From positions 1 to 10,642 of the forward strand of contig CALBNX010000005.1 of the NCBI GenBank assembly GCA_937896885.1: a stretch of 10,642 bases of DNA, read 5' to 3'. The position numbers were made by a program, and so were the translations under genes. Below the pieces are notes generated by a model that was given only the letters and a program-made list of their open reading frames with translations, was not told where the DNA came from and did not search any database. Shown here in pieces: positions 1-7,521 of this stretch (the stretch's first letter is position 1; the number at the start of each line of letters is the position of its first letter). Origin of the DNA: an uncultured Clostridia bacterium. Lineage in GTDB: Bacteria > Bacillota > Clostridia > Oscillospirales > Acutalibacteraceae.

Positions 1-900
1 ACCTACGCCGTTCTTCCACTCTTCTGATGGCATTGTTGGGAAGTTCCATGAAACTGGAGTCTTACCAGCTGCTGTTAATTCATTGTCAACTTTTACGAAT
101 AAGTTTGGAGATTCAACAGCTGCTTTGAAAGGAATTACGAATCCCATGTTGTTAGCCATTGCTGTTGTACCTGTTTCTGATGTTACACACCAGTTGATGA
201 AATCTAATGTAGCTTTGATGTCAGCTTCGCTTGCATCTTTGTTTACACACCAGAAGTTCTCTGTACCTGTACATAAGCCCTGGTTAGCTTCATCGCCTGC
301 TCCAACGTAAATTGGAATCATTGTTAAATCATCATCTGTGAATTTGCCTTCGCCTACAAGGTTACCATATTCCCAAGAACCGTTCTGGAAGAATACTGCT
401 TTACCTGCAAGGAATTCGTTACGAGAGTCATCGCCTGTTTTAGCTGCTAATTCAGCACCTGTACATGTACTGTTGTTGATGTAGAGGTCCCAAATCTGAC
501 GGTATTCGTTTAAGAAAGAACCTTTGATTGCATCTGTTGTTCCGATACCATCTGCCTGATATTCAAAGTAGATTGGTAAGTTTGCTAAGTGAGTTTTGAA
601 TCTCCAGTCAGAAGAGCCATCCATACCAGCTGATGTGAATGCTGCGAATCCTAATTCAGCTTTACGTTTTGTGATGTCTTCTACTACTTTCTTAAGGTCA
701 GCGAAAGATTTGATATCTTCTGCTTTGTATCCAGCTTTTTGAAGTAATTCTTTGTTGTAGATGATACCATAACATTCGTAGCAGTTAGCTACTGCTGCAA
801 CTTTACCATCGTAATTGATTGTAAGACCTTTGTCTGTTAAATGCTCATATAATGCTGTACCAGATAAATCTAATGTATAGTCATAATAATATAGAATCAT
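1..900 (-). CDS. Sugar-type ABC transporter solute-binding protein, internal/C-terminal fragment (partial at both ends)
   Basis: The minus strand is open from base 909 down to base 1, and the protein runs off the left edge. The reading includes LDLSGTALYEHL, the stretch CYGIIYNKELLQKAGY, FLAGKAVFFQNGSWEYG, ENFWCVNKDASEADIKATL, INWCVTSETGTTAMA and NNMGFVIPF. These are typical of family 1 extracellular solute-binding proteins, lipoproteins that deliver oligosaccharides or sugars to an ABC permease. The usual length is about 420-460 residues. Here roughly the first 130 residues, including the signal peptide and lipobox, and a short C-terminal end are missing. The nominal ATG at 898-900 has no ribosome binding site and lies at or past a probable join, so it is not a true start. 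The recognisable part ends near base 880. The ligand cannot be told from the sequence. The codon choice (many GCT, GCA, ACA, TCT) is unlike the AT-rich stretch that follows. Confidence 0.85.
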   Translation of the reverse strand, partial: MILYYYDYTLDLSGTALYEHLTDKGLTINYDGKVAAVANCYECYGIIYNKELLQKAGYKAEDIKSFADLKKVVEDITKRKAELGFAAFTSAGMDGSSDWRFKTHLANLPIYFEYQADGIGTTDAIKGSFLNEYRQIWDLYINNSTCTGAELAAKTGDDSRNEFLAGKAVFFQNGSWEYGNLVGEGKFTDDDLTMIPIYVGAGDEANQGLCTGTENFWCVNKDASEADIKATLDFINWCVTSETGTTAMANNMGFVIPFKAAVESPNLFVKVDNELTAAGKTPVSWNFPTMPSEEWKNGVG

Positions 901-2423
901 GGAATTTTATATTACAATTTTTAGGGGAAGAAATAGATGATAAAAATCTTCGCGTTTTTGATAGAAATTTAATGGAATTAAAAAAGAAAAATCTTAAATA
1001 TAATGAACTAACTTTTAATGATTTTGTCAATGGTTTAATAGAAACTTTAGGAAAAGAAAAAATAAAAAGTGTATTTAATGAATATAAAAATGATGTTTAT
1101 TTTGAAGAAACAATTTGTAAATTTAAGAAACTTTTTATTTCGGCTTCTGAAAATGAAAGTTTTATTGAAAGAATTAAAGATTTTTTAGGTGAAAATTCTA
1201 TCCCAATAATGACAATTCACAAAAGTAAAGGCCTTGAATTCCCCGTAGTTATTGTGGCTAATTGTTCGGGCAAGGGTAAGGCAGAAAGCGAAAAAGCCCT
1301 TGTTGATAAAACAATGGGTGTTGCAACTTTGCGTTATGACAAAGATTTGCATAAAGAGCTTGAAACACAGCAGTATACCTCTGTAAAGCTTAAAAATGAG
1401 TGGGAAAGCAAGAGTGAGGCTCTTCGCGTTCTTTATGTTGCAATGACAAGAGCAAAAGAAAAGCTTTATCTTGTGGGCAGTCTCTATTCACCAGACACCG
1501 CAATCCGTAAGCTTTATTGCGATAAGTATACAGGGCTTGAAGATAATTCCGTACCCTTGTATTCTTGCTCAAACTTTATGAAGTGGATTTTACTCTGTAT
1601 GCTCTATCACCCCTCAATGCAAGAGTATGCAACTGAAAACGGATTTTCGTCTTGTCGAGCAATCCAAACAGATAGCAAAATCAAGCTTGTTTTCGGTGAA
1701 GCACCCGATGAAGAGTTTGCAGAAGAGTTTGAAAAAACAAGTGCCCAACACGATAATGAGTTGCTTACAGAAATTGAGAATAAAGTATCCTTCGTTTATC
1801 CCTTTGATGCTCTTTCGGGTGTTTCTTTAAAATACACCGCATCAAATATGGATACCGAAACCAAAAATCAGTATCTCGCAACCGAAAATCCCGCATTTAT
1901 GGGCGAGGGTGAGCTTACCCCCGCACAGCGCGGTACACTTTTGCATCGCTTTATGGAAAAATGCGATTTTGCCACAGCATCTCAAAATGCCAAAGCAGAA
2001 CTTGAAAGCTTAACAGAAAACAAAGCCTTTTCAGAGCTTGAGGCACAGGCAATCAATGTAAATAAGATTACAGAATTCTTTAAAAGCGATGTTTACCGCA
2101 GAATTCAAAGTGCAGAAAGCTTCTTGCGTGAGCAGGAGTTTACAATGAGCATTCCCGTCAGCGATATTAACTCCGATTTGCCTTATACTGATGAAAAAGC
2201 CGTTGTGCAGGGTGTAATCGATGCACTTTTAATCAATGGTAAAAATGGCGAAATTATCGACTATAAAACCGATAAGGTTAAAATCGAAGAAGAACTTATC
2301 GAGAAATACCGTCAGCAGATGCAGGTCTATAAAAGAGCGGCAGAAGAATGCTTCGGGCTTCAGGATGTTAAGGTCACTTTGTATTCCTTCAGCCTCTCAA
2401 AAGAAATTTCTGTAAAACTTTAA
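852..2423 (+). CDS. addA: AddA (ATP-dependent helicase/nuclease subunit A), C-terminal part, 5' end missing or chimeric
   Basis: The open frame is 523 codons, but only the part from about 1212 onward is convincing AddA. AddA pairs with AddB to process double-strand breaks for recombination and is normally about 1,200 residues. Visible features are TIHKSKGLEF (1212-1241), KGLEFPVVIV, the superfamily 1 motif VI segment EALRVLYVAMTRAKEKLYLVGS split over about 1417-1482, GTLLHRFMEKCDF near 1930-1970 opening the nuclease domain, and the RecB-type nuclease core GVIDA followed by DYKTD (2259-2273) and YRQQMQVYKRAAEE. The nuclease metal-binding Asp and catalytic Lys are therefore present. The Walker A motif, the helicase N-terminus and the true start are absent. 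The first roughly 120 codons are non-native in base composition and wording. The gene probably ends an addB-addA unit, and rpmE follows with its own promoter. Confidence 0.85.
   Translation: MLYQINLMYSHNNIESWNFILQFLGEEIDDKNLRVFDRNLMELKKKNLKYNELTFNDFVNGLIETLGKEKIKSVFNEYKNDVYFEETICKFKKLFISASENESFIERIKDFLGENSIPIMTIHKSKGLEFPVVIVANCSGKGKAESEKALVDKTMGVATLRYDKDLHKELETQQYTSVKLKNEWESKSEALRVLYVAMTRAKEKLYLVGSLYSPDTAIRKLYCDKYTGLEDNSVPLYSCSNFMKWILLCMLYHPSMQEYATENGFSSCRAIQTDSKIKLVFGEAPDEEFAEEFEKTSAQHDNELLTEIENKVSFVYPFDALSGVSLKYTASNMDTETKNQYLATENPAFMGEGELTPAQRGTLLHRFMEKCDFATASQNAKAELESLTENKAFSELEAQAINVNKITEFFKSDVYRRIQSAESFLREQEFTMSIPVSDINSDLPYTDEKAVVQGVIDALLINGKNGEIIDYKTDKVKIEEELIEKYRQQMQVYKRAAEECFGLQDVKVTLYSFSLSKEISVKL
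885..1211 (+). pseudogene. UvrD-like helicase fragment fused in frame to AddA
   Basis: This stretch is strikingly AT-rich: bases 961-1020 hold only 9 G or C in 60, against 27 in 60 at 1261-1320. It encodes a charged, Lys/Asn/Glu-rich segment ending in FLGENSIPIMTIHKSKGLEF. From memory of the families, the wording IPIMTIHKSKGLE preceded by FLGE is usual in small UvrD/PcrA-like helicases. AddA proteins usually have a form such as VRIMTIHKSKGLEFPVV. There is no start codon of its own, because ATG 852 lies in the solute-binding-protein segment. I infer a fragment of a second, unrelated superfamily 1 helicase, joined at the left near 880-905 and at the right inside the shared motif. The alternative is an unusually diverged AddA middle domain, but the abrupt change in base composition argues against that. 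Confidence 0.5.
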
Positions 2424-2431
2424 AAAAATAC

Positions 2432-2460
2432 TTGATTTTTGTATTTTCTTGTGCTAAACT
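2432..2460 (+). promoter_or_regulatory. Probable sigma-A promoter of rpmE
   Basis: TTGATT at 2432-2437 is followed after 17 bases by TAAACT at 2455-2460, with a TG one base upstream of the -10 (extended -10 form). It lies directly after the addA stop codon and about 40 bases before the rpmE start. This would allow L31 to be made independently of addA. Confidence 0.5.
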
Positions 2461-2503
2461 TATTAGGCTATGTAAATATGTACTGAAAGAGGTGACAATT
2501 GTC

Positions 2504-2707
2504 ATGAAACAGGGACTCCATCCAGAGTATAAAACAGTAACAGTTAAGTGCGCTTGCGGTGCAACATTTGAAACTCGTTCAACTAAAGATGATTTGAAAG
2601 TTGATATCTGCTCAAATTGCCACCCATTCTTCACAGGTAAACAGAAGCTTGTTGATACAGGCGGACGTGTTGACAGATTTAACAAACGTTACAATCTCTC
2701 TAAATAA
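2504..2707 (+). CDS. rpmE: 50S ribosomal protein L31, zinc-binding type
   Basis: The 67-residue protein begins MKQGLHPEY and carries VTVKCACGATFETRST, DICSNCHPFFTGKQ and VDTGGRVDRFNKRY, which are diagnostic of bacterial L31. It binds the large ribosomal subunit at the inter-subunit bridge near the central protuberance. The CxC pair (C16, C18) and the later CxxC pair mark the C+ form, which holds a structural zinc, as opposed to the zinc-free paralogue used under zinc starvation. The frame is open further upstream to an ATG at 2432. I chose ATG 2504 because AAAGAGGTG at 2486-2494 lies at the right distance and the family starts with this MK(Q/E)GLHPEY sequence. The gene is a single transcription unit between a promoter in the addA tail and a terminator at 2721-2750. 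Confidence 0.97.
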   Translation: MKQGLHPEYKTVTVKCACGATFETRSTKDDLKVDICSNCHPFFTGKQKLVDTGGRVDRFNKRYNLSK

Positions 2708-2720
2708 TCAAAGCAATTAT

Positions 2721-2750
2721 GGTGGTACAAATGTGCCACCTTTTGTTTTT
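2721..2750 (+). terminator. Rho-independent terminator of rpmE
   Basis: GGTGGTAC (2721-2728) pairs with GTGCCACC (2733-2740) through eight base pairs, one of them G-U, around the loop AAAT. It is followed by the T-rich tail TTTTGTTTTT. It begins 13 bases after the rpmE stop codon. Confidence 0.85.
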
Positions 2751-2838
2751 GTTGTGTAATCACCTCATAAATCTTTGTAACACGATTTATCCAGCGATTA
2801 CTATTTATTTCTCTCCGTAATAATAGGAGGATTTTAAA

Positions 2839-3462
2839 ATGCTTAAAGAATATAGAACTGTCAAAGAATTTAATAGTGATGAATATGTAGTCAAGCGTTC
2901 TCGTTTTATTGGCTACGCTAAACCCGTAACAACTATAGAGGAAGCAAACGATTTTATTAATGAGATTAAATCAAAACATTGGGATGCAACTCACAATGTT
3001 TCTGCATATATATTACGAAATGGTGGAATAAAGCGCTATTCTGACGATGGTGAACCGCAGGGCACAGCAGGTGTTCCTTGTCTTGATGTTCTTGAAAAAG
3101 AAGGACTTGTTGATACTTGTGTTGTTGTGACTCGATATTTTGGTGGTATATTGCTCGGTGGCGGGGGACTCGTTCGTGCATATTCCCATAGTGCCAAGAT
3201 AGCTGTTGATAGTGCCAAGATTATCACAATGGCGCATTGTCTTGATATTGCGGTTGAATGTGATTATACATTTTATGGTAAACTAAATGATTTTCTTTTG
3301 CGTGAAGATACTGTTATTCTTGATACAGAGTTTACTGATAATGTAAAAATTATTTTTAGAATAAAAAGTGAAAATTTTAATAACATTCAATCAAAAATTA
3401 TTGATTTAAGTAATGGTAAGTTGAATTTAGTCACGATTTCAGAAAACTTTTGCGAATTTTAA
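2839..3462 (+). CDS. YigZ/IMPACT-family protein (UPF0029 plus DUF1949 domains)
   Basis: The 207-residue protein matches the usual length of the bacterial YigZ/YvyE family. The N-terminal IMPACT/UPF0029 domain (about residues 1-125) shows KRSRFIGYA, HWDATHNVSAYIL, RYSDDGEPQGTAGVP and VVVTRYFGGILLGGGGLVRAYS, the family's signature blocks. The C-terminal part (about 130-207) fits the small ferredoxin-like DUF1949 domain. The eukaryotic relative IMPACT regulates the kinase GCN2, but the bacterial role is not settled, and I assign no reaction. ATG 2839 is preceded by a perfect AGGAGG at 2825-2830. The rpmE terminator lies upstream and an 81-base gap lies downstream, so it may be transcribed alone. 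A weak promoter candidate (TTGTAA 2775-2780, TACTAT 2799-2804, spacer 18) is visible but not convincing. Confidence 0.93.
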   Translation: MLKEYRTVKEFNSDEYVVKRSRFIGYAKPVTTIEEANDFINEIKSKHWDATHNVSAYILRNGGIKRYSDDGEPQGTAGVPCLDVLEKEGLVDTCVVVTRYFGGILLGGGGLVRAYSHSAKIAVDSAKIITMAHCLDIAVECDYTFYGKLNDFLLREDTVILDTEFTDNVKIIFRIKSENFNNIQSKIIDLSNGKLNLVTISENFCEF

Positions 3463-3470
3463 AATTTTTT

Positions 3471-3501
3471 CAGAAAAAATAAAGGGATTTTGTTTTTTCT
3501 G
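3471..3501. repeat. AT-rich 9-bp perfect inverted repeat in the yigZ-dgt gap
   Basis: CAGAAAAAA (3471-3479) is the exact reverse complement of TTTTTTCTG (3493-3501), with 13 bases between. It lies between the yigZ-family stop and the dgt start. No T-run follows the right arm, so it is a poor intrinsic terminator on the plus strand. It could be a weak transcript-end hairpin, an operator near the dgt promoter, or chance in AT-rich DNA. Confidence 0.35.
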
Positions 3502-3518
3502 TCGTATAAATATATAGA
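3490..3518 (+). promoter_or_regulatory. Weak candidate promoter of the dgt-dnaG-rpoD operon
   Basis: TTGTTT at 3490-3495 and TATAGA at 3513-3518 are separated by 17 bases, within an AT-rich stretch upstream of dgt. Only the first half of each hexamer agrees with the sigma-A consensus. The position suits the operon, but the -35 is poor and overlaps the inverted repeat at 3471-3501. The overlapping run TATAAATATATA offers other possible -10 elements. Confidence 0.3.
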
Positions 3519-3543
3519 AAGTAATTTTTAAGGGGGTATTTGA

Positions 3544-4554
3544 ATGAATATAAGAGAAAAGTTTGAAAATAAAGAAGCAGGTTTTCTCTCAGAAAAGGCG
3601 TGTCTTTCTGCGAAAACAAAAGGGCGTATTATATTAGAGCCTAAATGCGATTTGAGAACTGATTTTCAAAGAGACCGTGATAGAATTATTCATTCAAACT
3701 CGTTCCGTAGGTTAAAGCATAAAACCCAAGTGTTTTTGTTCCCAGAGGGTGACCATTACAGAACAAGACTTACCCATACCCTTGAAGTTTCACAGGTTGC
3801 TCGTGCAATCGCAAATGGATTGCTCTTAAATGCCGATTTGACCGAAGCTATTGCATTAGGTCACGATTTAGGACATACACCATTCGGCCACGCAGGTGAG
3901 AGAGCACTTGACAAAGTAGTTCCTGGTGGATTCCGTCATTATGACCAGAGTTTACGAGTTGTCGATAAACTTGAAAAAAACGGCAAAGGCTTGAATCTTA
4001 CATATGAAGTACGTGACGGTATTGTTTGCCACACTAAAGGTAAAGAGGCATTCACTCTTGAAGGTCGAATAGTAAAACTTGCCGATAAAATTGCATATAT
4101 CAACCATGATATTGATGACGCAACTCGTGCAGGTGTAATGTGCGAAGAAGATATTCCACTTGAAATAAGAAAAGCACTTGGTTTTTCAAAATCTGACAGA
4201 ATTAACACAATGGTAAGAAATGTTGTTGAAAATAGTGTTGACACAATTCAGTTCTCACCTGACATTCAACAACCGTTCGACGAGCTACACGCATTTATGT
4301 TTGAAAAGGTTTATACAAATCCTGTGTGTAAAGGCGAAGAAACAAAGGCGATGGATGTTATCATCCGTCTTTATGACTATTTGTTAGATAAACCTGAAAA
4401 AATTCCTGAAGCATACAATTATATTATAGAGCAAGAGGGTGTTCACCAAGCTGCTTGTGATTATATCGCAGGTATGAGTGACCGTTATCTTGTTTCGGTT
4501 TATAAAAATATATTTATCCCTGATTCTTGGGTGGATATAGGATGGGAGGGATAA
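3544..4554 (+). CDS. dgt: Deoxyguanosinetriphosphate triphosphohydrolase-like HD-domain protein
   Basis: This 336-residue cytoplasmic enzyme of the HD superfamily is expected to hydrolyse dNTPs to the deoxynucleoside and inorganic triphosphate, adjusting dNTP pools. The N-terminal block RDRDRIIHSNSFRRLKHKTQ is split over residues 43-62. The metal ligands are visible as RTRLTHTLEV (H78), GHDLGHTPFGHAGE (H107, D108, with H111 and H116 nearby) and KLADKIAYINHDIDDA (D181). The C-terminus carries MSDRYLVSVYKNIF. The length fits the shorter type 2 dGTPase-like subfamily rather than the roughly 500-residue E. coli Dgt. The nucleotide preference cannot be read from sequence. ATG 3544 follows AGGGGG at 3531-3536. 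The stop codon is one base away from the dnaG start, and the dnaG ribosome binding site lies within the last dgt codons, so the two are probably translationally coupled. Joining dNTP control to primase makes metabolic sense. Confidence 0.93.
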   Translation: MNIREKFENKEAGFLSEKACLSAKTKGRIILEPKCDLRTDFQRDRDRIIHSNSFRRLKHKTQVFLFPEGDHYRTRLTHTLEVSQVARAIANGLLLNADLTEAIALGHDLGHTPFGHAGERALDKVVPGGFRHYDQSLRVVDKLEKNGKGLNLTYEVRDGIVCHTKGKEAFTLEGRIVKLADKIAYINHDIDDATRAGVMCEEDIPLEIRKALGFSKSDRINTMVRNVVENSVDTIQFSPDIQQPFDELHAFMFEKVYTNPVCKGEETKAMDVIIRLYDYLLDKPEKIPEAYNYIIEQEGVHQAACDYIAGMSDRYLVSVYKNIFIPDSWVDIGWEG

Positions 4555-4555
4555 T

Positions 4556-6304
4556 GTGCGATTTGACGATGCTTTTTTAATGGAACTTCGTAGTCGTGCC
4601 GATATTGAAACAATTATCTCTTCTTATGTGAATATCAAAAGAGCAGGTCGAATTAGTAAGGGACTTTGTCCTTTCCACGGTGAAAAGACCCCATCATTTA
4701 CAGTTTATCCCGATACGCAATCATATTATTGCTTTGGTTGTGGCAATGGTGGTGACGTGGTAACATTCATCAAGAATATTGAAAATCTTGATTATCTTGA
4801 TGCAGTTAAATTCTTAGCCGACCGTGTGGGTATGGATGTGCCCGAAGAAAACTCTTACGATAGCACAATCAATAAAAGACGACTTAGAATGCTCGAAGCA
4901 AACCGAGAAGCCGCAAGATTTTTCCATAGTTGCCTTGGCACAAAAGAGGGCGCTGTGGGTTATCAGTACTTTAAAAATCGCGGACTTAGTGATGAAACCA
5001 TAAAAAGATTTGGTCTTGGTTTTGCCCCTGACTCATTCAATGCCTTGACAAATCATCTTATGAGCAAAGGCTACACAAAAGATGAATTGGTTTTTGCAAA
5101 CCTTGCAAGGCGCTCACAGAAAAATCCCAATAATATCTATGATAATTTTCGTAACCGTATAATGTTCCCGATTATCGATGTCAAAGGCAATGTTATCGCT
5201 TTTGGTGGTCGTGTGATGGACGATTCAAAACCTAAATATCTCAACACATCAGATACAATGGTTTATAAAAAGAGTCAGGGTGTGTTTGCATTAAATCTTG
5301 CAAAGAAAAGTGGTAAAGATAGTCTTATTCTCTGTGAAGGATATATGGATGTTATCGCACTTCACCAAGCAGGGTTTACAAACGCAGTTGCAGGACTTGG
5401 CACGGCGCTCACAAGTGAACAAGCAAGTTTGTTGTCCCGTTATGCATCTGAAATAATGATTGCTTATGACGCCGACGAGGCAGGGCAGAAAGCCGCAACA
5501 AGAGCGTTGCAGATTTTTAAAAACACACCTGCTAAAATCAAAGTTTTAAGACTCAGCGGTGGCAAAGACCCAGACGAAATCATTAAGAATTATGGCGTTG
5601 AAAAAATGAAAGCCATAATTAACGGTGCTGCAAACGAAATCGAATTTGCTCTCTTGCGTGAACACTCAAAATATGATGTTGCAAGTGACGATGGCAAACG
5701 CCAATATTTGAGAAGTGCAATTGAAATCTTGTCAAATGTAGGCGCAGTTGAGCTTGATATTTATGCATCACGAATTGCGGACGAGTTGTCGGTCACAAAG
5801 AGTGTAATTGTTGACGAAGCAAAACGCCTTGCAAAGAAAAAGGTTTATTCTAATCAGAAAAAAGAGTTCAACCAGATTCAGCGTCAGGGTGATATACTTG
5901 ATAATCTCAATCCTGAGCGTAGAAAATATCACGCAGGCGCAAAAGCAGAAGAAATGCTCATTGCTATCCTTATGTCAAACCCCGAGCATCTCAAGATGGT
6001 TGACGAAAAATTAGATGCTGAAGATTTCGTGACAGATTTCAATAAACGAATCTTCAAAGCTGTAACAAGCAGATTGCGAGAAGGCAAATCTGCTGAAATA
6101 TCGTTTTTATACGGTGAACTTACCGACGAAGAAATAAGTGCAGTTGCGAAAATCCAAACGATTTCGCACACACTTAATAATAGCGTCGATGAGTGTGCCG
6201 ATTGTATAAAAGTAATATTAAATGAAAAAAATAAAAAAAGCCTTAAAGATGTGAATGTGGAAAACATCAGTGACGAAGACTTTTTAAAGTTTTTCAAGAA
6301 TTAA
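4556..6304 (+). CDS. dnaG: DNA primase DnaG
   Basis: This 582-residue primase makes RNA primers at the replication fork. The N-terminal CHC2 zinc-binding domain has C38, H41, C59 and C62 (CPFH and CFGC). The catalytic core follows, with FGLGFAPDSF, YDNFRNRIMFPI and FGGRVMDDSKPKYLN. The TOPRIM fold has the catalytic Glu in LCEGYMDVIAL (E261) and the metal-binding pair in AYDADEAGQ (D305, D307). From about residue 440 onward lies the variable C-terminal domain that normally contacts the DnaB helicase. The start is GTG 4556, with GGGAGG at 4543-4548 inside the dgt 3' end. ATG 4554 is in another frame, and ATG 4580 would leave the spacing too long. It lies between dgt (one base apart) and rpoD (24 bases to the chosen start), a variant of the macromolecular-synthesis operon with dgt where some bacteria carry rpsU. 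Confidence 0.97.
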   Translation: MRFDDAFLMELRSRADIETIISSYVNIKRAGRISKGLCPFHGEKTPSFTVYPDTQSYYCFGCGNGGDVVTFIKNIENLDYLDAVKFLADRVGMDVPEENSYDSTINKRRLRMLEANREAARFFHSCLGTKEGAVGYQYFKNRGLSDETIKRFGLGFAPDSFNALTNHLMSKGYTKDELVFANLARRSQKNPNNIYDNFRNRIMFPIIDVKGNVIAFGGRVMDDSKPKYLNTSDTMVYKKSQGVFALNLAKKSGKDSLILCEGYMDVIALHQAGFTNAVAGLGTALTSEQASLLSRYASEIMIAYDADEAGQKAATRALQIFKNTPAKIKVLRLSGGKDPDEIIKNYGVEKMKAIINGAANEIEFALLREHSKYDVASDDGKRQYLRSAIEILSNVGAVELDIYASRIADELSVTKSVIVDEAKRLAKKKVYSNQKKEFNQIQRQGDILDNLNPERRKYHAGAKAEEMLIAILMSNPEHLKMVDEKLDAEDFVTDFNKRIFKAVTSRLREGKSAEISFLYGELTDEEISAVAKIQTISHTLNNSVDECADCIKVILNEKNKKSLKDVNVENISDEDFLKFFKN

Positions 6305-6328
6305 GGTAATGTGAAGGAGAATCCCCTA

Positions 6329-7420
6329 ATGGAAACAATTGATAAAAAGACTGCTATAAAAGCGTTGATTGAAAAAGGTAAAGCAGTTGGCAAACTCACA
6401 ACACAAGAAATTGACAACGCAATCGTTGAACTCGATATCGAAATGGAAGAGTTGGACAAGCTTTACGAACTTATCGAAGCAAACAATATCGAACTTATCG
6501 ATGACCTTGGCGATATGGCAAGAGATGCAATCACAGATGAATCTGACCTTGCAAAAAGTGACGACGGTGGATTGGGTGAAAACAAGGCTCTTGCAATGGA
6601 TGACCCTGTCCGTGTTTACCTTAAAGAAATCGGTCGTGTTCCACTTTTGACATCAGAAGAAGAAATTGAACTTGCTATCAGAATCGCTGATGACGATAAG
6701 AAAGCAAAGCAAAGACTTGCTGAAGCAAACCTTCGTCTTGTTGTTAGTATCGCAAAACGCTATGTAGGCCGTGGAATGCAGTTCCTTGATTTGATTCAAG
6801 AAGGTAACTTGGGTCTTATTAAGGCTGTTGAAAAGTTTGACTATACAAAGGGCTTTAAGTTCTCAACTTATGCAACTTGGTGGATTAGACAAGCAATCAC
6901 CCGTGCTATTGCTGACCAAGCAAGAACAATCCGTATCCCTGTTCATATGGTTGAAACAATAAATAAGGTTAAAAAGACAAGTAGCCAGTTGCTTCATAAG
7001 AATGGCCATGACCCATCAGCAGAAGAAATTGCAGAAGAACTTGATATGTCACCAGATAAGGTTCGCGAAATTCTTCGTCTTGCACAAGAGCCAGTTTCTC
7101 TTGAAACACCAATCGGTGAAGAAGAAGATAGCCACTTGGGTGACTTCATTCCTGATGATGAAGCATTGTCACCGGCAGACGCTGCATCAATCTCACTTCT
7201 TAAAGAACAACTTGCAGAAGTACTTAAAACTCTCACTCCAAGAGAAGAAAAAGTTCTTTCACTCCGTTTCGGACTTGAAGACGGTCACCCAAGAACTCTT
7301 GAAGAAGTTGGTAAAGAATTCAATGTTACTCGTGAAAGAATTCGTCAGATTGAAGCAAAAGCACTTCGCAAACTTCGTCACCCAAGCCGCAGCAAAAAAC
7401 TCCGCGACTTCCTTGATTAA
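6329..7420 (+). CDS. rpoD: RNA polymerase primary sigma factor (sigma-70/SigA)
   Basis: This is a 363-residue group 1 sigma factor, with a length typical of Gram-positive SigA. It directs core RNA polymerase to housekeeping promoters. An acidic N-terminal region 1.1 covers about residues 1-80. Region 1.2 begins at DPVRVYLKEIGRVPLLT (from residue 92). Region 2 (about 134-205) has NLRLVVSIAKRYVGRG, FLDLIQEGNLGLIKAVEKFD and the -10-reading YATWWIRQAITRAIADQ. Region 3 follows RIPVHM. Region 4 has TLEEVGKEFNVTRERIRQIE, the -35-reading helix-turn-helix, and ends KLRDFLD. The frame is open from GTG 6311, but ATG 6329 is chosen because AAGGAG at 6314-6319 lies nine bases before it. It is the last gene of the dgt-dnaG-rpoD operon, closed by the hairpin at 7439-7467. 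Confidence 0.97.
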   Translation: METIDKKTAIKALIEKGKAVGKLTTQEIDNAIVELDIEMEELDKLYELIEANNIELIDDLGDMARDAITDESDLAKSDDGGLGENKALAMDDPVRVYLKEIGRVPLLTSEEEIELAIRIADDDKKAKQRLAEANLRLVVSIAKRYVGRGMQFLDLIQEGNLGLIKAVEKFDYTKGFKFSTYATWWIRQAITRAIADQARTIRIPVHMVETINKVKKTSSQLLHKNGHDPSAEEIAEELDMSPDKVREILRLAQEPVSLETPIGEEEDSHLGDFIPDDEALSPADAASISLLKEQLAEVLKTLTPREEKVLSLRFGLEDGHPRTLEEVGKEFNVTRERIRQIEAKALRKLRHPSRSKKLRDFLD

Positions 7421-7438
7421 TTTAATAACATAATGTAG

Positions 7439-7467
7439 GGGCGATTCACGAATCGCCCTTTTTCTTT
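7439..7467 (+). terminator. Rho-independent terminator after rpoD
   Basis: GGGCGATT (7439-7446) pairs perfectly with AATCGCCC (7451-7458) around the loop CACG, followed by TTTTTCTTTT. It ends the dgt-dnaG-rpoD operon. The hairpin is nearly identical in sequence to the one at 8840-8870. Confidence 0.9.
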
Positions 7468-7491
7468 TGGGTATCATAATATAAAAAAACC

Positions 7492-7521
7492 TTGACAGTT
7501 GAGTATCTATTCAACTATAAT
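7492..7521 (+). promoter_or_regulatory. Sigma-A promoter of the arsR-type/CDF operon
   Basis: TTGACA at 7492-7497 and TATAAT at 7516-7521 both match the consensus exactly, with an 18-base spacer. The predicted start of transcription, near 7528, lies inside the right arm of the dyad at 7499-7542, so repressor binding should block RNA polymerase directly. Confidence 0.88.

Noticed and set aside
83..310. Plus-strand open frame of 75 codons
   Set aside because: It lies opposite the solute-binding protein coding frame and has no ribosome binding site or family features; it is a shadow of the minus-strand gene.
2432..2503. Longer rpmE start at ATG 2432
   Set aside because: It would overlap the promoter, add 24 hydrophobic residues not found in L31, and ignore the well-placed ribosome binding site before ATG 2504.
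2708..2838. Possible riboswitch or T-box before the yigZ-family gene
   Set aside because: The only stable structure is the short rpmE terminator hairpin; no T-box or riboswitch core is visible in the remaining 90 bases.
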